Below, in pieces: positions 8,236 through 17,187 of a DNA stretch of 64,000 nucleotides; within the stretch, counting starts at the first letter, position 1; the number at the start of each line of letters is the position of its first letter. The DNA comes from Fodinibacter sp963730365. GTDB taxonomy: Bacteria > Actinomycetota > Actinomycetes > Actinomycetales > Dermatophilaceae. The DNA is taken from positions 1-64,000 of the forward strand of contig CAVSRM010000010.1 in NCBI GenBank assembly GCA_963730365.1. Direction: 5' to 3'. The notes beneath the pieces are model-generated. The model ran no database searches, was not told where the DNA came from, and was given only the letters and a program-made list of their open reading frames with translations. Both the position numbers and the translations under genes were made by a program.

Positions 8236-9174
8236 TCAGGTGAGGAAGTCCGCGATGGCGGTGCCCACCTGTTCGACGTGCCCGAGCCACGGGGTGTGAC
8301 CAGCGCTGACAGTGAGCAGCCGCCCGTGAGGAATGGCGGCGATTGAGTCATGGGCCGCCTCTGGGGTGAGGAACGCGTCGTCCTCACCCCAGACGAACAG
8401 AACGGGTGCCTGCACGCGGGCCAGGTCGTCGGGAAGAAGCTGCGCCTCGGGTCGCACCTTCCTGTCGACCACCTGGCTCCTGAAGAGGGCCGCTGCCCCG
8501 GCAGCGTTCCTGCGGCGGCTGGTGACGGCCCTGGCCGCACCTCGCAATGCGGGGGTTTGGGCCTCCATGACACCAACCCCCACGGCCTGGTCGGCGAACC
8601 GCCGGCGAGCGGACTCGGGCCTCGGCAGTGACAGCAGGAGCCGGCCCACAAACGGCACGGCAATCAGCGAGAACAGTGGGAGCGAGCCGGTGCCCGGCAG
8701 GCATGCGCCGGGCGAACCCAGGACCGTCAGACGGCGGAGTCGGTCCGGATCGTCGAGGGCCAGGTACAGGCCGAGCTGCGCTCCCAGGGAGTGGCCCACG
8801 ATGTCGACCGTGCCACAGCCCAACTCGGCAAACATCGAGCGAAACAGGCCACCGGTGTAGGACCTGAACGCATCCGGCCGGTGGGGCAGCGCCGGGCGTC
8901 CCGATAGGCCGTGCCCCGGCCAGTCGACGAGAACGACGTGCCGCCCCTTCAGGTAGGGCAGCAGGGGCGCGAACAGCACCGAAGCTGACATGACGCCGTG
9001 CAGCATTAGGACAGTGGGTGGGGCGTCCGAAGCTGGAGGCTCCCCCACCTCCATGACCCGAACGGTGACGGGTCCTCCTCCGGCGACGAGGTCCAGGCGG
9101 CGCTCACGTGGTTCTTCACCGACCTCGTCGTACGCCGCGCGTTCTGCCTCGCGAATTCGCTGGTCCCCCGTCAC
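8236..9174 (-). CDS. Alpha/beta-fold hydrolase
   Basis: About 312 residues from the GTG at 9174 (VTGDQRIREAE); a GTG at 9180 is equally possible, and longer frames start in unlikely sequence. Classical alpha/beta hydrolase: oxyanion strand TVLMLHGVMSAS, DWPGHGLSG, nucleophile elbow GHSLGA, acid LFVWGEDDAF and catalytic histidine in SAGHTPWLGH near the C terminus. Cap region between LRRLTVLGS and LFRSQV. The substrate cannot be told; haloalkane dehalogenases, epoxide hydrolases and esterases share this pattern. No signal peptide. Confidence 0.88.
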   Translation of the reverse strand: MTGDQRIREAERAAYDEVGEEPRERRLDLVAGGGPVTVRVMEVGEPPASDAPPTVLMLHGVMSASVLFAPLLPYLKGRHVVLVDWPGHGLSGRPALPHRPDAFRSYTGGLFRSMFAELGCGTVDIVGHSLGAQLGLYLALDDPDRLRRLTVLGSPGACLPGTGSLPLFSLIAVPFVGRLLLSLPRPESARRRFADQAVGVGVMEAQTPALRGAARAVTSRRRNAAGAAALFRSQVVDRKVRPEAQLLPDDLARVQAPVLFVWGEDDAFLTPEAAHDSIAAIPHGRLLTVSAGHTPWLGHVEQVGTAIADFLT

Positions 9175-9431
9175 ACTCACCGACTCACTGTGGCACGACG
9201 CTGCTGGGCCAGGCCACCGCACAAACCCCAGTCCCACTCGGCCGAGGCGACCTTGTGGATCGTGGGGCAAAGCGAGACGGTATATCGCAATGGTCATCGC
9301 AGATGGTGCGCTGAAGCACAGACCATCGCGCCCGCTAGCGGTGCGGGGCATATTCACGTTGGGAGGATCCCTTCGAGGGCTGAGCCGCGAATCGAGTTGC
9401 GGAGCTATGACGAGGTCTCGAGGCTGACGGT

Positions 9432-9821
9432 ATGACGGCCTTTGGCAGCACGCGGTCCTCCCTCGATGACGTCATTGCCCTCGAGCTCGAGGTGCAGACG
9501 TCGCAGTGTCGCGCCGACCCCCCGCGCGTCCAGGAACTCCTCGCCGAGGACTTCCTCGAGATCGGCGCCTCCGGCCGACGGTGGGACCTGGCCTCCACAC
9601 TCGAGATGCTGCGATGGGAGTCCCAGGACCCAAGTACGACCGAGATCGAGGTCGCCGACATACGAGCCCGCCAGATCGCACCCGGAGTCGTCCAGATTCT
9701 GTGGACCTCCAGCCGGTCCGGGCAACGCGCGCGCCGCAGCTCTATCTGGTGTCTGCGCGATGCCGGATGGCGCTTGGTGTTCCATCAAGGAACCCCGGCG
9801 GCCATCGAGGCGCGACCCTGA
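9432..9821 (+). CDS. NTF2-like / DUF4440 small protein
   Basis: A 129-residue cone-fold protein. The pattern is typical of DUF4440/SnoaL-like proteins: long first helix (DDVIALELEVQTS), the LLAEDFLEIGASGRRWDL turn, a middle helix, and a C-terminal beta sheet ending SSIWCLRDAGWRLVFHQGTP. The family includes small isomerases, hydrolases and ligand-binding proteins, and no catalytic residue can be assigned. Start ATG at 9432. It is transcribed divergently from the hydrolase. Confidence 0.8.
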   Translation: MTAFGSTRSSLDDVIALELEVQTSQCRADPPRVQELLAEDFLEIGASGRRWDLASTLEMLRWESQDPSTTEIEVADIRARQIAPGVVQILWTSSRSGQRARRSSIWCLRDAGWRLVFHQGTPAAIEARP

Positions 9822-9865
9822 CCCCCAGCGCCGCGGATAGGGCGACAGGCGGCGAAGTGGGTCAG
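9818..9865 (+). repeat. Imperfect palindrome built from the CGCGGCG motif
   Basis: Left arm CTGACCCCCAGCGCCGCG (9818-9835) and right arm GCGGCGAAGTGGGTCAG (9849-9865) pair with a few mismatches around a 13-base loop. This is the clearest case in which the recurring motif forms a hairpin. Confidence 0.6.
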
Positions 9866-9885
9866 TTGGTTGTCACGGTCTGCGG
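9849..9885 (+). repeat. Right copy of the long inverted repeat
   Basis: Matches the minus strand of 1-37 at 36 of 37 bases, the only difference being position 9863. The rest of the gap to 10014 has a weak CGCGGCG copy at 9948 and no gene. Confidence 0.8.
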
Positions 9886-10014
9886 CGGGCGACTCATGTC
9901 GCGATTCGCAGGGAGGGGGGACTGTCGTGGTCGGATCGGACGCGGTTCGCGGCGTTCGGCGGCCCGCCCGGATATCACCTTGGGGTAGACCTTCATCAGC
10001 CGGTGCTCCGCGCC

Positions 10015-10479
10015 TCACTTGTGGGTGAGGTAAATACCTAGGGCGATGGCGACGAGGGTGGATGCCCCATAGAGCGGGGCGATGCTGGGCGAGGCGGTGG
10101 CGCGGACCAGGTCGGGGATGCGGGGAGGGGTGATGGTCATGGTCCAGGTGACCGGCTGGGTGACGTCGGCCGATGCGCGGTAGAGGTCGCGGTAGCGGCG
10201 TTCCAGGGTGAGGTAGTAGGCGTCGAGGGCGGCGAGGGTGGCGATGGCGTAGACGGCGGCGAATGCGACGAGGGCGGTGTTGGTGGTGGCTCCGAGCCCG
10301 AGGAGAGCGGCGGTGAGGGTGACCGCCCAGCCTTTGATGGTGGTGGACTGTCCGGCCAAGCGCGTGATGGTGGCCTGGATCATCTGCAGGTGGATCTCGC
10401 GGTCAGCCACGGCGTTGAGCATGCCAGCCCGGCGGGGCTGGCGCCAACAACCTGCTGTCTGACCGCGGCGCGGCGACAC
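10015..10479 (-). CDS. Small three-helix membrane protein
   Basis: 154 residues from the GTG at 10479. Three probable transmembrane segments (about 50-66, 70-92 and 130-150) surround a cytoplasmic loop. The sequence MIQATITRLAGQSTTIKGWA, then VTLTAALLGLG, then DAYYLTLERRYRDLY, matches from memory an unnamed widespread family of small membrane proteins; I know no function for it. An ATG at 10422 gives a shorter protein, but an 8-bp hairpin (10423-10442) would sit exactly at that start. It is divergent from the giant STAND gene with only 146 bases between, so shared control or joint function is plausible. A membrane effector role is speculation. Confidence 0.7.
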   Translation of the reverse strand: MSPRRGQTAGCWRQPRRAGMLNAVADREIHLQMIQATITRLAGQSTTIKGWAVTLTAALLGLGATTNTALVAFAAVYAIATLAALDAYYLTLERRYRDLYRASADVTQPVTWTMTITPPRIPDLVRATASPSIAPLYGASTLVAIALGIYLTHK

Positions 10480-10625
10480 GGTGCCGGTGCGGTCACCTCG
10501 TTGACGTCCGGCGACGCGGCCTTGGGCCGGCCTCAGTTCTCGCTTCTCGACGCGGCGGCGTAGGGGTTGGATAGCCTGTCGGCACGTCGCCTGGCTTGTG
10601 GAGTCGGGCCCCGGGAGGAGGCATT

Positions 10626-13600
10626 GTGGTGGCGCCGCAGGACGCTGAGGGGCCTGTGCCGGCTCGGGTGTTCATCTCGTACGCCCAGGACGATGAGTCC
10701 CACTGCGAGGCGGTGCGTGCCTTCTGGTTGTTCCTGCGCGGCAACGGTGTGGATGCGCGGCTGGATGTGCCAGCAGCCGAGCGGCCGCAGGACTGGCCGG
10801 CGTGGATGGACGATGGAATCGCCAACGCGGACTTCGTCGTGGTGATCGCCTCACCGGAGTACAAGAAGCGTGCGGAGGGGAAGGCAGGACCCGGCGAGGG
10901 GCGGGGAGCCCAGTTCGAGGCGAGGCTGATCCGGGAGCGGTTCTACCGGGACCAGAAAGCGGGCGTGGAGCAGATCCTCGTGGTCTTGCTGCCCGGACGT
11001 GATAACGCCGAGATCCCGTCATGGCTAGGCCCGACCAGTCACACCCACTACCGGATCGAAGACTTCAGCATCGAAGGACTCGGCCAGTTGTATTGGTACC
11101 TAACCGGCCAGGTACACGAGCCGCCCGCTATCGGTGCGGTGACAAAGCGCCCGGCGGCTGACGGAGCCCCGGCTGAGCGACCCGGCTGGGCTCCTGTCGG
11201 CGGAGTACGGACTCGGGTCGACGTCGTGGTGGAGGAGTTCGAACAGGATCGGCTGCGGGTGGTGACCTCCATTGATGGGGTCGAGCTGTGCCGCACCGAG
11301 GGGGCCCTCCCACGGCAGCTGACCGAGGTGTGGTCGGCCTTGCGGATGCCGCCGCTGGTGGCGGGGGAACGGTTGATGGTGGCGGGTCGGGCGTTGGGGG
11401 TGTTCCTGTTCGACCACTCGACCCGGGGGGTTCTCGCTGGCCTGGTCGATGCGGTCCTGCCGGAGTCGGGTGTTGACCTGGTTTTGCACGGCGGGCTGGA
11501 GATGCTTCGGGTTCCGTGGGAGCTGCTACGCCTGCCCACCGGCGAGGGGGTGGATCCGGAACCGGTGGCGCTGAGGCCCGGGGTGACGATGCGCCGCCAG
11601 CTGGTGGGGGCGCCCCGCCAGTCACCGGTGCGGTTGGCGGGGCCGATGAAGGTCCTCGCGGCGGTGGCGGCCCCGGAGGAGACCCAGACCAGTAGTGCGC
11701 CGTTGGATGTGGAGGCGGAGATGCAGGCGGTGCTGGACGCCACCGCGACCGTCGCGCACGCCCGGATCTTGGAGGTCGCCAACGTCGTGAGCATCACCGA
11801 TGCGGTGGCCGGGGGCGGGTTCCACATCCTGCACCTGTCCGCGCACGGCAGTGGGCAGTCGGTGGAGCTGGAGGACGAGGACGGTAACCCGGTGCCGGTC
11901 GGGACCGGTGAGTTGGTTGAGGCGTTGGCCACGGCCGGTCGACCGGTGCCGTTGGTCGTGTTGTCGGCATGCTCCAGTGCGGCAGTCGCCGCCATCGACG
12001 GGTTAGCGGCCGGTCTGGTCGCGCACGGAGCGGACCGGGTGCTAGCGATGCAGGCTCCGGTCGAGGACGGATATGCGACCGACCTTGCCATGGCCGTGTA
12101 TGCGCGCCTGACCACCAATCCGCACGAGCCGGTCGCTGCCGCCCTGGCGCGGGCTCGACAGTCGGTGGAGCGTTCCCGCGCCGAGCGTGCCCGCCAAGAC
12201 AACACCCCTGTCACGCCGATGTGGGGGGTGGCGACCCTGCTGTGTGCGTGCGAGGACGCCCCGCTGGTCGACCCGGACATTCCTGAGGAGCCCGTCACGG
12301 AGCGGTCCCTGCCCCCGGAGGCTGGGTCGTTGGGGGCGCTGCCGATCGGGTATCTGATCGGGCGCCGCCGACAGCAACGGGCCACCCTCGCGGTGCTGCG
12401 GCACTCCACCTCGGCGCTCGAGGAGCACGGCGCGGTCGGCGGGGTGGTCCTTCAAGGCATCGGGGGGATCGGCAAGACCGCGCTGGCCCGCCGGGTTGCC
12501 ACGCGCCTCGCTGAGACCGGTTGGGAGGTGGCGGCGCACACCGGGCTGTGGAATCCGGGCGCGGTCCTGTCGCAGGTCGCGGCCGCCGTGGCCGCCCGCG
12601 ATCCGCACCTTGCGAGCAACCTGAACGACCCCCGCATCGACGACATCGACAGGCTTCGCCTGGTCTCCCGTGCCCTCGCCGAGACCCCCACCCTGCTGCT
12701 GCTGGACGACTTCGAGCAGAACCTGACCGACCACGGCGCATCATTCACCGACCCGCGCCTGGAGGAGGTCCTCGAGGCGGCTGCTCGAGCAGCGGCCAGG
12801 CCGGGGGCTCGTGGTGGCCTGCTGGTGACCAGCCGGTACCCGCTGCCGGGGCGTGTCGGCACCCTGCTCGCCACGGTCGCGGTCCCGCCGCTGAGCGCGG
12901 CCGAGCTCGGTCGGATGTTCCGCCGCCTCCCCGCGCTGCGCGACCTCCCCCCCGAACAGCGGCGGATCCTGGTGCGGGTGATCGGGGGGCACCCGAGACT
13001 GGTCGAGTTCACCGATGCGCTGCTACGTGCCGGGCGCGCCAACCTGGTCGAGGTCAGCGACAAACTGATCGATCTCGCTGACCGGGTCGAGGTCGACCTG
13101 ACCGCTGCCGTCGGTGACCTGAGCGAGGCCACCCGGCAGGCACTGGCCCTGGGCAGCGCCGACATCCTCCTGGAGGACCTGATCAGCCTCCTCACCCCAA
13201 TCGAGACCGAACTGCTCCGCCAGGTCGCGGTGTGCCGCATGCCCGTCGACCCCATCGACATCATCCGCGCCCACACCACGGACCCAGACACCGCACATCG
13301 TCCAGAGGTCATCGCCGCGCTCACTCGGCTCCGCGATCTCACTCTGCTGAACCCGGGACCCACCGTCGGGATGCACCCGTGGACCGCTGAGCTCGTCACC
13401 AGCGACAACACCTCAACCGCCGCGCTCCACACCCGCGCGGAACAGATGCACTGGCAACGGATCCGCGAGGACCGGGCAGGCTTCGATGATTGGATCGACC
13501 TCGCTCGCCACGCAGCCGGGCAGGGCCACTGGGACGAACTAGCCAGCCTGGCCGCCGACGTCGTCCAACACGTCCTGCCCGGAACCGCCGCCCGGCTGGC

Positions 13601-15490
13601 CTACACCGCAGACATCCGTGACCTCATCCCCACCACCGAGCGCCCTTGGATCCTGGTGGCCGACCTGACGGTGCAGGCCCTTCTCGCTATCGGCGACCTG
13701 CCCGGGGCACGCACCCAACACGCACACATCCACGCCGTTGTCCGCGACCGTGCCGCCGCCGACCCCAGCAACACCCAATGGCAGCGCGACCTGTCGGTCA
13801 GCCACGAACAGCTCGGGGACCTCGCGGTCGCGGCGGGGGACCTGGCCGCGGCCCGCACCGCCTACCAGGCCGGCCTCGACATCCGCTACGCGGCTGGCCG
13901 CCGCCGACCCCAGCAACACCCAGTGGCAGCGCGACCTGTCGGTCAGCCACACAAGCTCGGCGACCTCGCGGTCGCGGCCGGGGACCTGACCGCGGCCCGC
14001 ACCGCCCACCAGGCCGGCCTCGACATCCGTACGCGGCTGGCCGCCGCCGACCCCAGCAACACCGAATGGCAGCGCGACCTGTCGGTCAGCCACGACAAGC
14101 TCGGCGACCTCGCGGTCGCGGCCGGGGACCTGACCGCGGCCCGCACGGCCTACCAGGCCGGCCTCGACATCGCCACCCGGCTGGCCGCCGCCGACCCCAG
14201 CAACACCGAATGGCAGCGCGACCTGTCGGTCAGCCACGAACAAGCTCGGCGACCTCGCGGTCGCGGCCGGGGACCTGACCGCGGCCCGCACCGCCTACCA
14301 GGCCGGCCTCGACATCCGTACGCGGCTGGCCGCCGCCGACCCCAGCAACACCCAGTGGCAGCGCGACCTGTCGGTCAGCCACGACAAGCTCGGCGACCTC
14401 GCGGTCGCGGCCGGGGACCTGACCGCGGCCCGCACCGCCTACCAGGCCGGCCTCGACATCGCCTACGCGGCTGGCCGCCGCCGACCCCAGCAACACCCAG
14501 TGGCAGCGCGACCTGTCGGTCAGCCACGAACGGCTCGGCGACCTCGCGGTCGCGGCTGGGGACCTGACCGCGGCCCGCACCGCCTACCAGGCCGGCCTCG
14601 ACATCGCCACCCGGCTGGCCGCCGCCGACCCCAGCAACACCGAGTGGCAGCGCGACCTGTCGGTCAGCCACAACAAGCTCGGCGACCTCGCGGTCGCGGC
14701 CGGGGACCTGACCGCGGCCCGCACCGCCTACCAGGCCGGCCTCGACATCCGTATGCGGCTGGCCGCCGCCGACCCCAGCAACACCCAGTGGCAGCGCGAC
14801 CTGTCGGTCAGCCACAACAAGCTCGGCGACCTCGCGGTCGCGGCCGGGGACCTGACCGCGGCCCGCACCGCCTACCAGGCCGGCCTCGACCATCCGTACG
14901 CGGCTGGCCGCCGCCGACCCCAGCAACACCGAGTGGCAGCGCGACCTGTCGGTCAGCCACAACAAGCTCGGCGACCTCGCGGTCGCGGCCGGGGACCTGA
15001 CCGCGGCCCGCACCGCCTACCAGGCCGGCCTCGACATCCGTACGCGGCTGGCCGCCGCCGACCCCAGCAACACCCAGTGGCAGCGCGACCTGTCGGTCAG
15101 CCACGACAAGCTCGGCGACCTCGCGGTCGCGGCCGGGGACCTGACCGCGGCCCGCACCGCCTACCAGGCCGGCCTCGACATCCACGCGGCTGGCCGCCGC
15201 CGACCCCAGCAACACCCAGTGGCAGCGCGACCTGTCGGTCAGCCACGAACAAGCTCGGCGACCTCGCGGTCGCGGCCGGGGACCTGACCGCGGCCCGCAC
15301 CGCCTACCAGGCCGGCCTCGACATCGCCACCCGGCTGGCCGCCGCCGACCCCAGCAACACCCAGTGGCAGCGCGACCTGTCGATCAGCCACAACAAGCTC
15401 GGCGACCTCGACGGCCCTGGCCCCGATCCGGTCACGGAGGAGTCCGCCGCAGACGATGAGCCCCGAGAGACGGAGCCCGGTGGATCCTGA
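10626..15490 (+). CDS. SEFIR-CHAT-NB-ARC-TPR STAND protein, reading frame broken in the repeats
   Basis: GTG at 10626 has a strong GGGAGGAGG site just upstream. Domains in order: SEFIR (about 10-165; RVFISYAQDDES, WPAWMDDGIANADFVVVIAS, QFEARLIRERFY); CHAT cysteine protease (about 200-540; His407 in HLSAHGSG, Cys449 in LSACSS); NB-ARC/STAND ATPase (about 590-870; P-loop GIGGIGKT 611-618, LLLLDDFEQ, VTSRYPLPG); and TPR repeats of 48 residues from about 1043. The first frame runs to 14567. Single-base changes in the repeats push it off frame from about 14238, and the natural C terminus (DGPGPDPVTEE...) is in another frame ending at 15490. Intact length would be about 1,620 residues. Such proteins are known or suspected immune sensors: the TPR end senses, the ATPase oligomerises, and CHAT/SEFIR act. 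Confidence 0.85.
13752..15410 (+). repeat. Twelve near-identical 144-bp TPR-coding repeats
   Basis: Units start at 13752, 13897, 14040, 14184, 14329, 14474, 14618, 14762, 14907, 15051, 15193 and 15338. Each encodes a 48-residue TPR-type unit (DPSNTQWQRDLSVSH, NKLGDLAVAAGDLTAART, AYQAGLDIRTRLAAA). Eleven spacings are 145, 143, 144, 145, 145, 144, 144, 145, 144, 142 and 145, so seven are not multiples of three. All length changes fall at two places in the unit: after the codons for LDI, and in the SHNKL loop. Net shift is +2. The last unit is truncated into a unique acidic tail. Confidence 0.92.
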
Positions 15491-15681
15491 TCTGCCAAGC
15501 GCGCGACTTGACCCGGAACGCCCTTCGCGGGCGACTTGCACCTGACCCCTCGTGGCTGGACGTAACCCCAACTGGGCGCTTTGACGCTGCCCCACAGTGG
15601 GCGGTATGCAGCATGTTCTTGGGTCTTCCCACAAGCGCATCTGGACCAAAACCCGGTGGAGGAGCCGTGGGAGAAGGGGCG
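15491..15681. other. Gap between STAND gene and integrase
   Basis: The two genes are convergent here. No gene, clear terminator or repeat was recognised. Confidence 0.4.
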
Positions 15682-16821
15682 CTACTCGGGGTCGCCTGTG
15701 GACATGCGGGAGAGGGCTTCGGCGATCTGGCGGTCGCGGCCCTGGGCGGCGTGCTGGTAACGGAGCGCGGCGTTGACGCTGCTGTGGCCGAGGCGCTGCT
15801 GGAGCTCGGCGAGGGTGGCGCCGGCCATCGCGGCCATCGTCGCTCCGGTGTGGCGGAGGTCGTGGAGGCGGAGATCCGGGCGACCGGCCAGTTCACGCGC
15901 CGCCTTCCAGTGCTTGTAGAACGCCGAGGGCGGCAGACGTGAGAACCCGTCCGCCGCGGCGAACAGGAAGTCGTCAGGACCAGGGCCGGTGAAGGCCTCC
16001 AGGTGGTGGGCCACCGCGGGCACGACGTGCGGCGGGATCGAGACGGTGCGGGTGCCAGCGGCGGACTTCGGCGTGCCGATGATCGCCTTCCCGTGGACCC
16101 ACGACACCGCCCGCTCGACGCGGACGGTGCGCTCGGCGATGTCGATGTCGCGTCGGCGCAGCTCGAGGATCTCCCCGCTGCGCAGGGCACACCAGGCACC
16201 GAGGTGCACGATCGCCCGGAACTGCTCGGGCACCGCGCCGACGATCACCGCCAGCTCCTCGATCGAGGCCGGCCGGATATCCCGGGCACGCGGCGCGCTG
16301 GACGCCCCACGGATCCGGCACGGGTTGGCCGTGATGAGGTCGTCGGCTACCGCCGTGTTCATGATCGCCTTGAGCACGGTGTAGCACCGGGCGCGGGCGG
16401 TGGGCGTGCTCGGGTCCATCGATGCCCACCACTTGCGGACGTCGACGGGCGCGATGCCCACGATCGGGCGAGCCCCGAAGGCCGGCAGCAGGTACTTCGC
16501 CAGCAGGTGCTCATACCCCTCGCGGGTCTTCGGCTTGAGCTCGCGCGTTGCGACCCAGGTCGTGGCGTAGTCACCGAATGTCTCGAGCACCGGCGGGGGC
16601 TCAGGTGGCTTGGGTCGCTCCCACCTGCCCTCCGCGATCTTCTGGTGCTCGCGCATGAGCCACCCCTCGGCGTCGATCTTGGTGAAGAAGGTGACCGGCC
16701 CGTTGAGCCGCCGCAGGTCGGGCGCCGCATAGCTCGCCTGGTAGCGCCCCGACTCCAGCTTCCGGATCCGGCCGAACCCCCGCTGACCCTTCCGGCCGCT
16801 CATGTCGAGACCGGATGGCAC
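15682..16821 (-). CDS. int: Phage-type tyrosine integrase next to tRNA-Thr
   Basis: A 379-residue site-specific integrase from the GTG at 16821 (Met7 at 16803 is an alternative). The N-terminal AP2-like arm-binding region (about 12-70, RGFGRIRKLESGRYQASY) is followed by a SAM-like core-binding domain (80-170) and the catalytic domain with Arg214 (CALRSGE), Lys252, His320/Arg323 (LHDLRHTG), His346 (LGHSS) and Tyr355 (ALRYQHA). All six catalytic positions are present. It points away from the tRNA, whose 3' end is 138 bases from the integrase start, the standard arrangement for elements inserted in tRNA 3' ends. No excisionase gene is visible nearby. Confidence 0.93.
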   Translation of the reverse strand: MPSGLDMSGRKGQRGFGRIRKLESGRYQASYAAPDLRRLNGPVTFFTKIDAEGWLMREHQKIAEGRWERPKPPEPPPVLETFGDYATTWVATRELKPKTREGYEHLLAKYLLPAFGARPIVGIAPVDVRKWWASMDPSTPTARARCYTVLKAIMNTAVADDLITANPCRIRGASSAPRARDIRPASIEELAVIVGAVPEQFRAIVHLGAWCALRSGEILELRRRDIDIAERTVRVERAVSWVHGKAIIGTPKSAAGTRTVSIPPHVVPAVAHHLEAFTGPGPDDFLFAAADGFSRLPPSAFYKHWKAARELAGRPDLRLHDLRHTGATMAAMAGATLAELQQRLGHSSVNAALRYQHAAQGRDRQIAEALSRMSTGDPE

Positions 16822-16894
16822 GGCCCATTTCGTGCCCTCTGCGTGCCATCCCTATGACCACGTGTGACCATCTGTGACCCCCTGTGTCCACGAC
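16813..16894. promoter_or_regulatory. Inverted repeat plus four 10-bp direct repeats between int and tRNA-Thr
   Basis: A 9-bp inverted repeat (GGATGGCAC 16813-16821, GTGCCATCC 16843-16851) overlaps the integrase start. It is followed by four consecutive 10-bp units: TGACCACGTG, TGACCATCTG, TGACCCCCTG and TGTCCACGAC (16855-16894). Helically phased direct repeats beside an attachment site are what arm-type integrase or excisionase binding sites look like. The role is inferred. Confidence 0.6.
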
Positions 16895-16958
16895 GCCAGA
16901 GGCGCCGACAGGCTCATCGTCGCAGGTCAGAGGGGTAAAGGGCAAGGTCAGGAGCGAG

Positions 16959-17031
16959 AGCTGGCGAGGGGACTCGAACCCCTAACCGCCTGTTTACAAG
17001 ACAGGTGCGCTACCAATTGCGCCACGCCAGC
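16959..17031 (-). tRNA. tRNA-Thr (anticodon TGT)
   Basis: A 73-nt cloverleaf on the minus strand. The acceptor stem is GCTGGCG pairing with CGCCAGC, the D-loop region is GCGCAATTGGTAGCGC, the anticodon stem-loop is CCTGT-CTTGTAA-ACAGG with anticodon TGT, and the T-arm is AGGGG-TTCGAGT-CCCCT. The CCA end is not encoded. Its 3' end faces the integrase, so it is the probable chromosomal attachment site. No second copy of its 3' half was found to the left, so the far end of the element probably lies outside the window. Confidence 0.95.
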
Positions 17032-17187
17032 AGCCGCGCCGAGGCCCGGCGCGACAGCGCCCACACTCTACGCAAACCGCGGTCGCTGCCGGAATCGAGC
17101 CGTCCGTCTCCCCCGTCGCGCCCCTCCGAGCTGACCGAGGTCGCGGAGCCCATCGGGACGCAGCCCGACTGGTCGGCGATCTCGCGC

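Noticed and set aside
746..9885. Classical integron (intI plus attC cassettes)
   Set aside because: The recombinase lacks the IntI-specific helix insertion, and the motif does not show paired RYYYAAC/GTTRRRY core sites, so it is described only as integron-like.
10423..10442. Hairpin at the internal ATG as an RNA switch
   Set aside because: An 8-bp stem with a 4-base loop is common in such GC-rich DNA, and the longer GTG start bypasses it.
13752..15410. CRISPR array or other direct-repeat immune locus in the repeat block
   Set aside because: The units are contiguous 144-bp coding repeats with no short unique spacers, and they translate into TPR units of the preceding gene.
1..16958. Prophage
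   Set aside because: No terminase, capsid, tail, lysis or phage replication gene was recognised; only integrase and accessory genes are present.
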